Below, one piece after another: positions 11,460 through 22,009 of a DNA stretch of 64,000 nt (position 1 is its first letter; the number at the start of each line of letters is the position of its first letter). The notes below the pieces were generated by a model. The model was given only the letters and a program-made list of their open reading frames with translations. It searched no databases and was not told the DNA's origin. This stretch comes from Liolophura sinensis (lineage: Eukaryota; Mollusca; Polyplacophora; Chitonida; Chitonidae): assembly GCF_032854445.1 (NCBI RefSeq), contig NC_088307.1:16134017-16198016 (forward strand). Reading direction: 5' to 3'. The position numbers were made by a program, and so were the translations under genes.

Positions 11460-12062
11460 TCAGTCCACAGGTGAATCACAGGCAGGCTAGCAACTGGGAA
11501 CCACAATCAGTGCACAGGTGAACCACAGTCAAGCCAGCAGCTGGGAACAGCAATCAGTCCAAGTGAAGCACAGGCAGGCTAGTAACTGGGAACTGCAATC
11601 AGTTCACAGGTGAACCACAGTCAAGCCAGTAGCTGGGAACTGCAATCAGTCCACAGGTGAACCACAGTCAAGCCAGCAGCTGGGAATCGCAATCAGTCCA
11701 CAAGTGAAGCACAGGCAGGCTAGCAGCTGGGAACAGCAAGCAGTTCACAGGTGAACCACAGTCAAGCCAGCAGCTGGGAACCGCAATCAGTCCACAAGTG
11801 AAGCACAGGCAGGCTAGCAACTGGGAACTGCAATCAGTCCACAGGTGAACCACAGTCAAGCCAGCAGCTGGGAACCGCAATCAGTCCACAAGTGAAGCAT
11901 AGGCAGGCTAGCAGCTGGGAACAGCAAGCAGTCCACAGGTGAAGCACAAACAGGCTAGCAGCTGCGAAACACAATTAGTTCACAGGTGAACTACAGGCAG
12001 GCTAGCAGGTGGGAACTGCGGTCAGTCCACAGGTGAACCACAGGCAGGCTAGCAGCCGGCAA
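11460..12062. repeat. about 47-bp minisatellite in intron 20
   Basis: About 13 copies of a unit containing 'caggtgaaccacagtcaagc' and 'cagctgggaaccgcaatcag'. Two variants (accacagtcaagc and gcacaggcaggc) alternate in places, giving a higher-order period of about 94 bp. It fills most of the intron between E20 and E21. No clear copy of either exon boundary is in the unit, unlike the neighbouring intron. Confidence 0.9.
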
Positions 12063-12146
12063 ACTGTGAAACACAATCAACAAGTGAACCAGCTTGCTGA
12101 TCTCCTGCCTGGAGATTTAAACGTAAAAATGATGTGTCAAACTCAC

Positions 12147-12218
12147 CAGTCTATGGATCCAATCATCCAGTACACCATAGGGAAGAAACAAATAGTTTCC
12201 AGGAAGCTAGTATCAGGG
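12147..12218 (-). CDS. slo2: Slo2 exon E20: RCK2 domain, 24 codons
   Basis: Reads PDTSFLETICFFPMVYWMIG then SID. It matches vertebrate [23 protein letters not shown]. Acceptor ccgctgcag, donor gtgagt. The first base completes Ser from AG of E19; the final TG joins C of E21 to form Cys. Confidence 0.95.
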
Positions 12219-13059
12219 CTGCAGCGGGTAGAACAAAAAAACCCATCATCAGATTCTAGTATTACATTTGTTTGACAGATGCATGAGCAATGTTTTAGAA
12301 GCTCATGGGGTTGAAATTTGAGTGACATAGGATTAAATGTTGTTAGAAATCATTACCACAGCATTAAATAATATAGGCACTAGAAAGTTTTTAATGTGGC
12401 GGAAAGATTTTTTGATTTTTGGAACTACTGAAGATAGTTCGTATAGGAAATTGAACTAAGATAGCCGTGAAGTATATACATTTGCAAATGACCTAGAATT
12501 TCCCCCTGTGCACTCATCAATTTGTGCATTCTGACTGATTCCGGGAATTCCATTGGTCTTAGAAAGGTGTGTAAGTTTGTTTGAGAGGTAAGATCATATC
12601 ACAATGAAAAAAATAATAAATATCACGATCATATAAAAATGCACAAAATGACTGACATTTATTAGAAACTAGAAATGCACTTTTGGGGGGAGACATTAAA
12701 GTTCATTGATCACAGTATTCAAAAGCCGATGTATTCAGAGTGGCAAGTTTGTAGAAATAATGGTCACTGCATGCGTATTTCAAAATGTAAGAACTCTATA
12801 ATGAATTGCCTCTGAATTTCAACCATGATCCCGAGTTACAAGTCAAATGCTTTAATAACCATCAGCTATAGCAGTGCTGTACTGTCACAGAGAGCAGAAT
12901 GTGGAATGCTATGAAAATTTCAAATAAATTTTTTATCTAGAAAACTGCTTGCATTTGTTCAAACAGATTGTTTTAATTTTATGCTAGCACAATATGTATA
13001 CACACCAAATCTAGGGAGTTTTTATGGGACATGTATACCCATGTATATCTCAGGCATAC
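12219..13059 (-). other. intron between E19 and E20
   Basis: AT-rich unique sequence; no repeat or further exon seen. Confidence 0.8.
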
Positions 13060-13232
13060 CTCCTTTCTAACATCAGCACTATCGGGTTGAGGGTATTCTT
13101 GGGCCGGGCATGTGACCTTAAGGGCACAATGAAGTTATAGAGGCCACTGCTGGCGTAGTCAGCAGTTATGATGATGGCTCGATTCTTCCAATTGTACTCC
13201 TTAGCATGCTTGAAACTGCAATGGGAGCATGC
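13060..13232 (-). CDS. slo2: Slo2 exon E19: RCK2 domain
   Basis: Reads ACSHCSFKHAKEYNWKNRAI, IITADYASSGLYNFIVPLRS, HARPKNTLNPIVLMLER plus AG. It matches vertebrate GNGLYNFIVPLRAYYR and ELNPIVLLLDN. Acceptor ttgaacag, donor gtatgc. The end of this exon with the start of E20 is the site of the vertebrate Na+-binding motif; see findings. Confidence 0.96.
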
Positions 13233-13508
13233 CTGTTCAAAATAAAATAAATGTAATTTTATACCAAAATACCTCACTGGTACATTTCCACAAGTGATAA
13301 TACATTAATGTAAAACTTCATCAAATTTCTAACATCAGGCGACACCAGTTTCATTGTGTGATTTACAGCCGAGCCTACACAAAAAACAAAACAAATGAAA
13401 ATAAAATTGAAAATAACCCTTTCTATTTTGTCCCATCTTAATATTTGTTATGATTTTCCCGTTGTTCAAGGCTTTCAGATCCCATAAAATATGTCCTCAA
13501 GAATGTCT

Positions 13509-13676
13509 TTACTTATTTATTTATTTGATTGGTGTTTTACACTGTACTCAAGAATATTTCACTTATACGACAACGGCCAGCATTATGGTGGGTGGAAACC
13601 GGGCAGAGCCCGGGGGAAACCCACGACCATCTGCAGGTTGCTGTCAGACCTTCCCACGTACGGCCGGAGAAGTATG
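13509..13676 (-). mobile_element. SINE-A fragment, head missing
   Basis: Plus-strand reading tatttgattggtgttttaca to acgtacggccggagaag is the reverse of the family consensus. The tRNA-like head is absent. Intron between E18 and E19. Confidence 0.9.
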
Positions 13677-13892
13677 TCTTTAAGAGGAACCTTGAAGAGG
13701 CTGTCTACACGTCCCACAAATTACATGACTTTCAGGTTTATCTTTCTGCCCTTCCCAGTCCAGTTTTGGTCCTAAATCACAGCAGGCCAGTCAGGATGCA
13801 ACAAACATGAGCCAGATTCATAGCTCTGACCACATTTGTCCACAATGAATCCTATACAACACAGCCAGCTGAGTTCTATATTACTACATGCA

Positions 13893-14204
13893 GTAGAGTG
13901 AGTTAGTGAGTGCTTGGGGTTTAACGTCGTGCTTAACAATTTTTATGACGACAAAGGAATCCATAGGGTGTATGTGATGTGCCTCCTTGTTGCAGGGCGG
14001 ATTTCCACCGTTCTTTTATCTAGTGCTGCTTCACTGAGATGACTTACCAAAGGTAAGTAAGCCGCCCCACACGCTGAATGCCAAGCGAGGAAATTACAAC
14101 TTCCTCTTTTAAAGTCTTAAAACTCGTCTGTGACTCGACCCAGGATTGATCCTGGATCTACCGCTCCCGAAGCGGGCGCTCTACCAACTGTGCTATCCGG
14201 GCCG
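13893..14204 (-). mobile_element. tRNA-derived SINE-B
   Basis: Reverse-strand head cccggatagcacagttggta-gagcgcccgcttcgggagcg resembles the 5' half of a tRNA; a ggatcaatcctgggtcgagt B-box-like region follows. The 3' end is gttaagcacgacgttaaacc-ccaagcactcac. Intron between E18 and E19. Confidence 0.82.
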
Positions 14205-14530
14205 GTACATGCAGTAGAAGAGGTGGCAATAAGCCATAATGATTCACTATAGGTTTTCTTCAGACAGAAGATATCAGTCTATCATGTCTTCCTTTTATTG
14301 CTTCCTTTAGTAGTCAGCACAAGCAATTCATCTACTTGTATTCTTCAACTAAACCAAACTGGATACAAAAAATCTGACCTCAGCTCATCAAAAATCAGAA
14401 GTCAACATTGAACTGTAAATTAACAAAATGCAAATTTTGACAATGATTTGAACAGTAAAGTTTGATTAATATGTAAGAACTTTGTGGCAACACTGACATA
14501 ACTTTTGCCTTTAGAGTCTTGATGACATAC

Positions 14531-14636
14531 CTGAGCAAGCTGTAGACAGCAGAAGGCTCGTTTCTCTCTCATCAGGTGACACAAAGTAGGACTGGTCCCG
14601 ATGTACGGGGTCACGGGCGGGAAACCTCTCACGATA
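14531..14636 (-). CDS. slo2: Slo2 exon E18: start of RCK2
   Basis: Reads IVRGFPPVTPYIGTSPTLCH then LMREKRAFCCLQLAQ. It matches vertebrate [20 protein letters not shown] and KAPFCCLRL. Acceptor gcgtttcag, donor gtatgt. Confidence 0.96.
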
Positions 14637-14925
14637 CTGAAACGCAAAGATCAGTACTATTATTACACACAGTATTGGGATTGGGAAGGAGAAAATAATA
14701 AGTTAAGACGTAGACCTGGCCAAAGTGTGGCTTGTGGCTCTAGTAGGGTTTCCATGTAAGTTGAATATGGATTATTTACATTTTTCTTGAGATATAATTG
14801 AGATGACACCCAGACCAAATAATCCTAAAATGTCTAAATGTATGGAAGCTGTTGTACCATAGTTTTCCAATTTCAGTAAGAGCTTTCTCACTTTAGCCTG
14901 TCACAGCCATCTTGAATTTAACTGT

Positions 14926-14954
14926 ATCAATCAATCAATCAATCAATCAATCAA
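14926..14954. repeat. (CAAT)n microsatellite
   Basis: Seven copies of the tetranucleotide. Confidence 0.9.
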
Positions 14955-15065
14955 AGCTAGTGTGGTACACACGTAGCTAAATTTATCAGAGAATACTACA
15001 TTAACGTTTTCCAGCTTCCCCTGCCGGAATTTTAACCACCACATGTTGTTGTTGTAGTCACTTAC

Positions 15066-15333
15066 TCTCCTCCCATCCAGGGCAAGTCTTCCTCGTCATC
15101 CATAGAGTCATTCTCATCAGACTCAGAGTCTGTGTCCATGCCTAGCTCAAATCCGATCGCTTCCAACACGGCAGGAACCGGAGCAATGCTGGGACGTTTC
15201 TGCAGACTCTCAATGTTTAACCCTTTGGGCAGTTCCAGGTTAGCCTTGGACCCCGTCTGTTTGCTCAGCAAACTCGGGGAAGATGCACTCTGTGTTTTTA
15301 CTCGTGTGTGCTGTAACTCCAAGGCAACCGTTC
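15066..15333 (-). CDS. slo2: Slo2 exon E17: acidic RCK1-RCK2 linker
   Basis: Starts TVALELQHTRVKTQSASSPS and contains KRPSIAPVPAVLEAIG, the counterpart of vertebrate RRPSIAPVLELAD. The arginine before the serine makes this a possible basophilic-kinase site. It ends in an acidic run, DTDSESDENDSMDDEEDLPW. The vertebrate linker is also acidic here but less dense. Acceptor tttgacag, donor gtaagt. A SINE fragment begins 39 bp upstream of the acceptor. Confidence 0.95.
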
Positions 15334-15372
15334 CTGTCAAAAACAAGTGATAACATTATGATGTCTTTCATG

Positions 15373-15520
15373 AAAGAGCTGGCTCCCTCTCCAGTTGTAC
15401 ATGGGGAGGCCTGCCAGCAGCCTGTGGATGGTCGTTTCCCTGGGCTCTGCCCAGTTTCCTCCCACCATAATGGTGGCCACCCTCATATAAGTGAAATATT
15501 CTTAAGTATAGCATAAAAAT
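15373..15520 (+). mobile_element. SINE-A fragment, diverged
   Basis: Contains tccctctccagttgtacatg, cctcccaccataatggtggc and gtgaaatattcttaagtat. It lies 39 bp upstream of the E17 acceptor, antisense to the gene. Confidence 0.85.
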
Positions 15521-16057
15521 AGCAGGATAGCAGTTTTCAGTGTGAATGACAGCGATATCTTCACTGCTGGTAAAACAAACCCAAGAGGCTGGTCATGTTA
15601 AAGCACTGTAACCCTCAGTAGTCACATACAACTACATCAAATTTCGTGCATATTAAACGAGTCTTTGTGATACCTGTCACTGATGGGTTTTTAGTTTCAA
15701 TTTAAAAACTGACAAATAAATACACATAAAAGCCACATGTAGAATTGAAATGAATCCTGGTTGTTTCCATGGTCGCACATATGAAAGCATTGAAGGCGTA
15801 AATTACCATCTGCTATTCTTTATCATATCTATGACCCATTCAGTGCATACGTACTGATGAATCACTCACAACACAGTGACATTTAAAATGACAAAGGAAA
15901 TGAAACCCTAAATCTAAGTAATTATTATTATAACAATAACACTCACAACTTTCCAATTTGGTACGTAAGTGGGCTGAATATTTGCACTTCACCAAAATTT
16001 ATCATATGGAACAAAGGGGAGGTAATCTCCTTGGGCGGACTAAGGGAGATAACTTAC

Positions 16058-16332
16058 CCACACTAGCTATCATGCTAGCCACCCTGGAGGGCTGCTCTTG
16101 CTGTCCAGTCAAGTTTGCCTGACTACTTAAATGAGATTTTCGTGACATAGTCCTCCCTAATTTTGGGTCCTCTTGATTTGGGTGGGCGAGAATAAAGGCA
16201 GAGTTCTCTTCCTTGGTGATATTCATATAAAAGCAGATGTCTGATTTCTTCATGATGTGTCGAGGCCCTGGGTTGAGCTGTATGGTTGAGCCTGGGTAGT
16301 CCTTCTGTATGCCCACTAAACTCACCCCATAC
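16058..16332 (-). CDS. slo2: Slo2 exon E16: end of RCK1 and start of the RCK1-RCK2 linker
   Basis: Begins [20 protein letters not shown] then [20 protein letters not shown] and EENSAFI, matching vertebrate [17 protein letters not shown] and [16 protein letters not shown]. The rest ([18 protein letters not shown] onward) is linker rich in Ser, Gln and Lys. It ends [10 protein letters not shown], like vertebrate HSIIASMG. Acceptor ctgtgtag, donor gtaagt. Confidence 0.96.
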
Positions 16333-17098
16333 CTACACAGGGGACAATAGAAGGGTTTTCAGTCAAGAAATGATTTAAGGAATTTGTAGCTTTGTCCATA
16401 TTTGAAAAAATTAAACCACTAGATATGGAATCTTTTTTGTTGTTGTTTTTTCTGATTACCCAAAGGGGATGTGAGATTTTTCTGGAGACCTACTCATAGG
16501 AGTTTATACTGATGTCATTTTTAAGGATGCTGACAGGGCCGAAATTTAACACCAAGAAATATATCTACAAGAGCTGTACCAGTACGTGAAAACAAGCAAA
16601 AAGTTGACCTCTTGCAAAGTTAACTTAATTCACAGGATCAAGGTAGGATTTTCTAATGTAAAGCTATTCACATAATGTCTGGCAGAAAAATGAGATGTAC
16701 GGTGGAGTATTAGGACCAAAATGAAACACCTCACCCGAACACCTCAGCTGGGGGTCTGCAACAGCCCCATTAACTGGGATAACACTTGAAGTACTGAAAA
16801 CTGGCAAACTTTAATGCATACAAAGGACTGTGTAACTACAACACTTGGAACTGGTAAGCACCCTTACATTTTACTCATACATGTAAGCTGGTTATAAAGG
16901 CTTCAACAAGGAAATCTTCACCAAAGGAGTGAAACAGTCTCTCTGCCATGACATATTTCACGCTTTTTTTCGAATCTGACACAACTAACCGTGCAGAAAG
17001 CTAGTCAGCACATTTATATTTTTTCCCCCTAACACTGCAAATGCTGCACATCATGCATGGCTCACTCATTGAAAAGAAACCCCCAAACTGATACTCAC

Positions 17099-17248
17099 TT
17101 TCTATGTGCATGAAACGAAGCAAACGTGAAACTTTTCCCCTCATATTCCCCAAAGAATTTGCTGTCCCCCAAATTGACATGGTAAATTTCGTTTCCAGAG
17201 CACCGTCCGTAGAGTCGCTGCCACTGTTCTGAAGATGTCTGACCCTCT
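17099..17248 (-). CDS. slo2: Slo2 exon E15: RCK1 domain
   Basis: Reads [49 protein letters not shown] plus AA. It matches vertebrate [20 protein letters not shown] and GKSFTYAAFHAHKKYG. Acceptor ttttttctag, donor gtgagt. Confidence 0.96.
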
Positions 17249-17618
17249 CTAGAAAAAAATAATAGTTGGAGATTAGTTTAACATACAACTTATTGTACTT
17301 GTATTTAACTTAATGTATTTTCACAACGTTTTGAAGTAAAACTTTGAATTCAATTGACCCATCCTTAACTTTTACATGATTGCAATAATTTAAGCTTTGG
17401 TTAGCTTATTAACAAGCAGGGCTTCAGGAAAAATCACATTTTACACTCCAACCAAATAAATGCCTTCAAAGTATGCTCAAAGCAACATCAGGTAATAAAA
17501 AGTGTGTTCACAAATATTAAAAAAAAATTACATGCAACAATACAATGTATTTAATCAGCATTACCAATTAATGTGAATTTACCTAAGATGTTCCAGTCTA
17601 ATTGTACACAAGCTAAAA

Positions 17619-18068
17619 CCTGTGTATTTCACTTGACATGACACCTATGTATTTCATTTGACATGACACCTATGTATCTCACTTGACATGACACCTGTGT
17701 ATCTCACTTGACATGACACCTATGTATCTCACTTGACATGACACCTGTGTATTTCATTTGACATGACACCTGTGTATTTCACTTGACATGACACCTGTGT
17801 ATCTCACTTGACATGACACCTGTGTATCTCACTTAACATGACACCTGTGTATCTCACTTGACATGACACCTGTGTATCTCACTTGACATGACACTTGTGT
17901 ATTTCACTTGACATGACACCTGTGTATCTCACTTGACATGGCACCTGTGTATTTCACTTGACATGACACCTGTGTATTTCACTTGACATGACACCTGTGT
18001 ATTTCACTTGACATGACACCTGTGTATCTCACTTGACATGACACCTGTGTATTTCACTTGACATGACA
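17619..18068. repeat. 25-bp minisatellite, about 18 copies
   Basis: Unit acacctgtgtatctcacttg followed by acatg, nearly uniform, with c/t alternation in tatctc/tatttc. It lies in the intron between E14 and E15, 72 bp from the E14 donor, but its sequence is not derived from the exon. Confidence 0.95.
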
Positions 18069-18140
18069 AGTCGTAATGCTTCATAATATTTCACATTACA
18101 GAAAATTTTAACCTCACAACTGTCTGTCTTTAGTACTTAC

Positions 18141-18249
18141 TGTCCTCTGGAGGTATGAAGCAGCAGAGTAACCAAGGTAGACGTCCCCGGACACAGGCAG
18201 TTGTTAGCTAACAGAGCGTATTTGAACTCATCCTCACAGACAACATGTT
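18141..18249 (-). CDS. slo2: Slo2 exon E14: RCK1 domain
   Basis: Reads [20 protein letters not shown] then [15 protein letters not shown], matching vertebrate [20 protein letters not shown] and TLITLLVHTSRGQ. Acceptor tgtttgtttcag, donor gtaagt. The acceptor plus the first 26 nt of this exon are duplicated nine times upstream (see the array at 18,250-18,700). I chose the copy at 18,249 because only it continues into the rest of the exon. Confidence 0.95.
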
Positions 18250-18700
18250 CTGAAACAAACACAGACAAATGGACTCGTCCTCACAGATATCATGTTCTGA
18301 AACAAACACAGACAAATGAACTCATCCTCACAGACAACATGTTCTGAAACAAACACAGACAAATGACATGTGAACTCATCTTCACAGACAACATGTTCTG
18401 AAACAAACACAGACAAATGACATGTGAACTCATCCTCACAGACATCATGTTCTGAAACAAACACAGACAAATGAACTCATCCTCACAGACAACATGTTCT
18501 GAAACAAACACAGACAAATGACATGTGAACTCATGCTCACAGACAACATGTTCTGAAACAAACACAGACATATGAACTCATCCTCACATACATTATGTTC
18601 TGAAACAAACAGACCAATGGACTCGTCCTCACAGATATCATATTCTGAAACAAACACAGACAAATGAACTCATCCTCACAGACATCATGTTCTGACATAC
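18250..18700 (-). repeat. 47/54-bp array of duplicated exon E14 starts with acceptors
   Basis: Nine copies upstream of the true acceptor, at 18,296, 18,343, 18,397, 18,451, 18,498, 18,552, 18,599, 18,644 and 18,691. Each has about 26 nt of the exon start (coding HVVCEDEF) and 21 or 28 nt of intron ending tgtttgtttcag. The 54-bp form differs by an extra acatgtg-type insertion. The most distant copy has lost the acceptor (tgtcag). Confidence 0.93.
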
Positions 18701-19338
18701 ACACTGTCAACTGACAGACTAACTGATTATTATTGGTAGCTTCGTTTGTGGCAAAAAAATAACAACAAGGACACCCCCCCCCCCCCAATTTTACTGAAGG
18801 TTTGTGCTGACTGATAAATATAACTACATTTGCGTAGACGCAGACATACACAGAGGCACTCAAACAGGTAAGGCGATTTTTATCTGCAGCATCAGCTTGA
18901 TTTGACAGTGAACAATTAGTTATTAAAGCACACATAACTAACATAAGTGTCTATCAAACTGTATATAATTAAAGATCAAGGCTTTTAGGTGAACAATGTA
19001 TCACTGAGTTTTTCACTGTTTATTTCCTCCTTGATACATGCATGGACACCTTCTGGATGAAGAAAACAAACAGAACCAGGAAACAATGCACTCCATCGAA
19101 CTGTCTGCGTCAGTGTGGACTGGATTAATTCGCAAGCATTATGACCGCAGTCTTTTATTCAATAGTCATTCAATATTATGCCTGTTGTTTACTGTTATAT
19201 ACAGCAAGTTTCGGTTGTAGGGTGGAGTTACATTGGTGGAGGAAAACAGAGTGTCCAGAATAATCCACTGACATCTGGCAAGTTACTGACAAAACTTTTC
19301 CAAAAAGAAAACCCCCTCAAATCCGAAGACGTTTATAC

Positions 19339-19447
19339 CTGCAAATTTGACGTGGAATTTGTTCTCAGGTCTGAACACTTGGACATACTGTGGACATTCA
19401 GGGGCGTAATCTTTCACGGCCCAAGAACGCAGAATCGTGTGCTGGTC
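19339..19447 (-). CDS. slo2: Slo2 exon E13: RCK1 domain
   Basis: 36 codons plus one base: [20 protein letters not shown] then [16 protein letters not shown]. Vertebrate Slack has [20 protein letters not shown] and [10 protein letters not shown]. Acceptor tttctcag, donor gtataa. The last G joins AA of exon E14 to give Glu. Confidence 0.96.
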
Positions 19448-19702
19448 CTGAGAAAAACAAAACACAGCAAACAAGTTGTGGTCAATAGTAATAGAATAAT
19501 AAAACACAAATGACAAGCTTTAATTTATCAAGAAATTCAAGATGTACTTCATATTGGGTTAAGTACTAATTTTATCTGCACTGAACCTCAATTCCATTTC
19601 AGTGTTTTTATTTTCACTGACATATTTGGAATTTACCAATAATTTATGCGCATACAATCAAGGGATCACTATGTCATGGTGTAGACAGGTTGTCTCCCTT
19701 AC

Positions 19703-19766
19703 CGCGGCAGTTCTGTCAATGTAATTCCTAGCTGCCAGTACAAAACACGCCTCTGCATCCTGCATT
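19703..19766 (-). CDS. slo2: Slo2 exon E12: RCK1 domain, 21 codons
   Basis: Reads MQDAEACFVLAARNYIDRTA then A. It matches vertebrate [20 protein letters not shown]. Acceptor tctatgcag, donor gtaagg. It is a short exon that simple ORF scanning misses; it was found by phase from its neighbours (AG + A = Arg). Confidence 0.93.
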
Positions 19767-20878
19767 CTGCATAGAAACATAACAAGGTCTTAAATTTTCC
19801 TTACAGACATGACAAACAAGATGAGATGTAAAAGTTGTATGAAAGTTTTTATTGTCTTGTCAGGAAGTCCAACAACATCCTTTGATTTATTTATTAATTT
19901 GATTGGTGTTTTACGCCGTACTCAAGAATATTTTACTTATATGACGGCAGCCAGCATTATGATGGGAGGAAACCGGGCAGAGCCTGGGGGGAAACCCACG
20001 ACCACATACGGCCCGAGAGGAAGCCAGTATGAGCTGAACTCACAGCGACCGCATTGGTGAGAGGCTCCTGGGTCATTACGCTGAGGTAGTGCGCTAACCG
20101 ACAGAGAACATCCCTTGACAGCTTTGACATGTACGTCTCTAGAGGCTTTCATGCCTGCCATTTTACCTGTAACATTTATTTCACAAAATACAAAGTATTA
20201 ACTAATTTAAAATACAAAGTATTAACTAATTTAAAAAACATACAATTTCAACATTGTACTCAAAAGTAGAGAAATCAGAGAGAATACATATTGACAAATT
20301 ACACACGCAAAAAATTCACCAATTACAACTCATCGTGTACACTGGAGAATTTTTACACGCAAAACAAAGACATTAAAAAAATATGTAATGAAAACCAGGC
20401 TGATTTTGATGTACTTGATTTTCTAGAGACCTAGCCGAAAAGCTTGTCATACTCATACTCTGCCGCTATTCAGTGGAACAGTCTGCCTACCTCCGTGTAA
20501 TCTGCCTCCTCAGTTAAATCGTTTAAAAATTTGCACCAAAATTGGCAGAAAGTGCCAAACACATAGCAAAGCCTTCTCTATATGTATATATATATATATA
20601 TGTATATGTTAACTTTGAACTGATTAATGTTTTGTGCAATTTTTTTATTTTATTGTTATTTTTTCAATAACCTGTTTGACTGCCGAGTGGTTGTGTGAGT
20701 GAATGGAGGGCCTCAGGGGAGATGAACACTATCATACTGATTGAGTTTGTTACCCTCTGAAAATAAATATATTATTATTATTATTATTTGCAATCCTTAC
20801 AACAGGTCCTCTTTAACATGTTAGTAGACAGTTGGAGTGATGTGATTCACTGAGTTAAATCATGGTGTAGATACAAAC
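19767..20878 (-). other. intron between E11 and E12
   Basis: Holds the SINE-A at 19,880, a short duplicated segment aatacaaagtattaactaat near 20,205, a TA run and a (TTA)n run near 20,770. Confidence 0.75.
19880..20106 (-). mobile_element. SINE-A, internally deleted
   Basis: Tail, body and tRNA-like head are present, but about 35 bp around the cgcaggttgctggcagacc segment are missing. Intron between E12 and E11. Confidence 0.88.
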
Positions 20879-21015
20879 CTGCATCTGGCCAGGTCTGAGT
20901 CTTTGAGAGCTGACCCCCTGATGTAGATGACCCGCTGAGACCAGAGGGGTACTTGTAACAACATCTTCATGGTCGGGTCCAGTTCACACGGAGACAAAAA
21001 CACCACAAAATAATC
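20879..21015 (-). CDS. slo2: Slo2 exon E11: RCK1 domain
   Basis: Reads [40 protein letters not shown], DLARC plus AG. It matches vertebrate DYYVVILCPTEMD and [20 protein letters not shown]. Acceptor tgtttcag, donor gtttgt (a weaker donor). Ends with two bases completed to Arg by exon E12. Confidence 0.96.
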
Positions 21016-21177
21016 CTGAAACAACAGCCAGAGGAAGTCCATGTCAATCTTACAGGCATTTAAGATAAATAATGTACAATCTCAATGAAACATTAAAGGA
21101 AACATTGAAGTACACAAAAAAACCCCTCACATATACTTTATACATCATTATACACATACAGTAAAGTTTGTAGAAAG

Positions 21178-21428
21178 GGGCCTCCGTGGCTCAGTTGGTT
21201 AGCGTGTTAGCGCAGCATAATGACCCAGGAGTCTCTCACCAATGCAGTCGCTGTGAGTTCAAGTCCAGCTAATGCTGGCTTCCTCCCCGGCCGTACATGG
21301 GAAGGTCTGTCAGCAAGCTGCGGATGGTCGTGGGTTTCCCCCTCCTACCATAATGCTGGCTGCCATTGTATAAGTGAAATATTCTTTAGTACTGCGTAAA
21401 ACGCCAATCAAATAAATAAATAAATAAA
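21178..21428 (+). mobile_element. SINE-A, near full length
   Basis: Head ggcctccgtggctcagttgg-ttagcg matches a tRNA A box, and gtgagttcaagtccagc matches a B box, both spaced as in tRNA. The body and a tail of aatcaaataaataaataaat follow. About 20 bp of the ccgggctctgcc segment are missing. Confidence 0.93.
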
Positions 21429-21504
21429 GTGTGAAGAAAGATGGCAAAAACTCCAATGACTGCGGTCTCGAAAATATATTTACTTAAAATATACAAGTGA
21501 TTAC

Positions 21505-21669
21505 CTGTAATTTAGGGTGAGCGTAAAACTCGTTAAGGAAATCCATGACCGTGTCAGCCTGTAGAGTTGTGGCACAGACCACCACATGTTTCTCTGTCTG
21601 AGCTCTATGACTGGAGTACGTGCCTCCCTGCTTCTGTCTCTCTATCCACGTCAACGCTAACTGCTCAAG
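21505..21669 (-). CDS. slo2: Slo2 exon E10: post-S6 linker and start of RCK1
   Basis: 55 codons, phase 0. [18 protein letters not shown] is the linker from S6 to the gating ring. [18 protein letters not shown] starts the first RCK (Rossmann-like) domain and is followed by [17 protein letters not shown]. Vertebrate Slack has [20 protein letters not shown] and [14 protein letters not shown]. Acceptor ttgttgtcag, donor gtaatc. Confidence 0.97.
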
Positions 21670-21961
21670 CTGACAACAACAACAACATACATACAAGCCT
21701 ATAAAATTCACAGGGCAGAATCCTACATTTATTTATTGACATGTTGACTTATGTTAAGCTTAACTGGAATGAATGATTATGGATTAAGTCACGTCAGCAA
21801 AATTTCAGCCATATCGTGGTGATTAAACCTTGGAAGGTCAAGCCAATATTCCATTATACTGTATATGTCATGTAAAGGGTATGGCCATCAAATCTGAGTA
21901 GTACGGATATGATTAATTATGCTACTGATATCACGATTTATTTACACCCTTAGTAACTACA

Positions 21962-21964
<3 letters not shown>

Positions 21965-22008
<44 letters not shown>
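21965..22008. repeat. (TA)n microsatellite
   Basis: About 22 TA units in the intron between E9 and E10. Shorter TA runs are at 20,580-20,604, 29,023-29,047 and 58,268-58,282. Confidence 0.95.

Positions 22009-22009
<1 letters not shown>

Noticed and set aside
14150-14204. A genuine tRNA gene on the minus strand
   Set aside because: The A-box half looks tRNA-like, but it continues into a SINE body shared with 29,945-30,197, and the cloverleaf is not complete.
17619-18068. CRISPR-like array
   Set aside because: Units are contiguous 25-bp repeats with no unique spacers, in an animal intron; it is a minisatellite.
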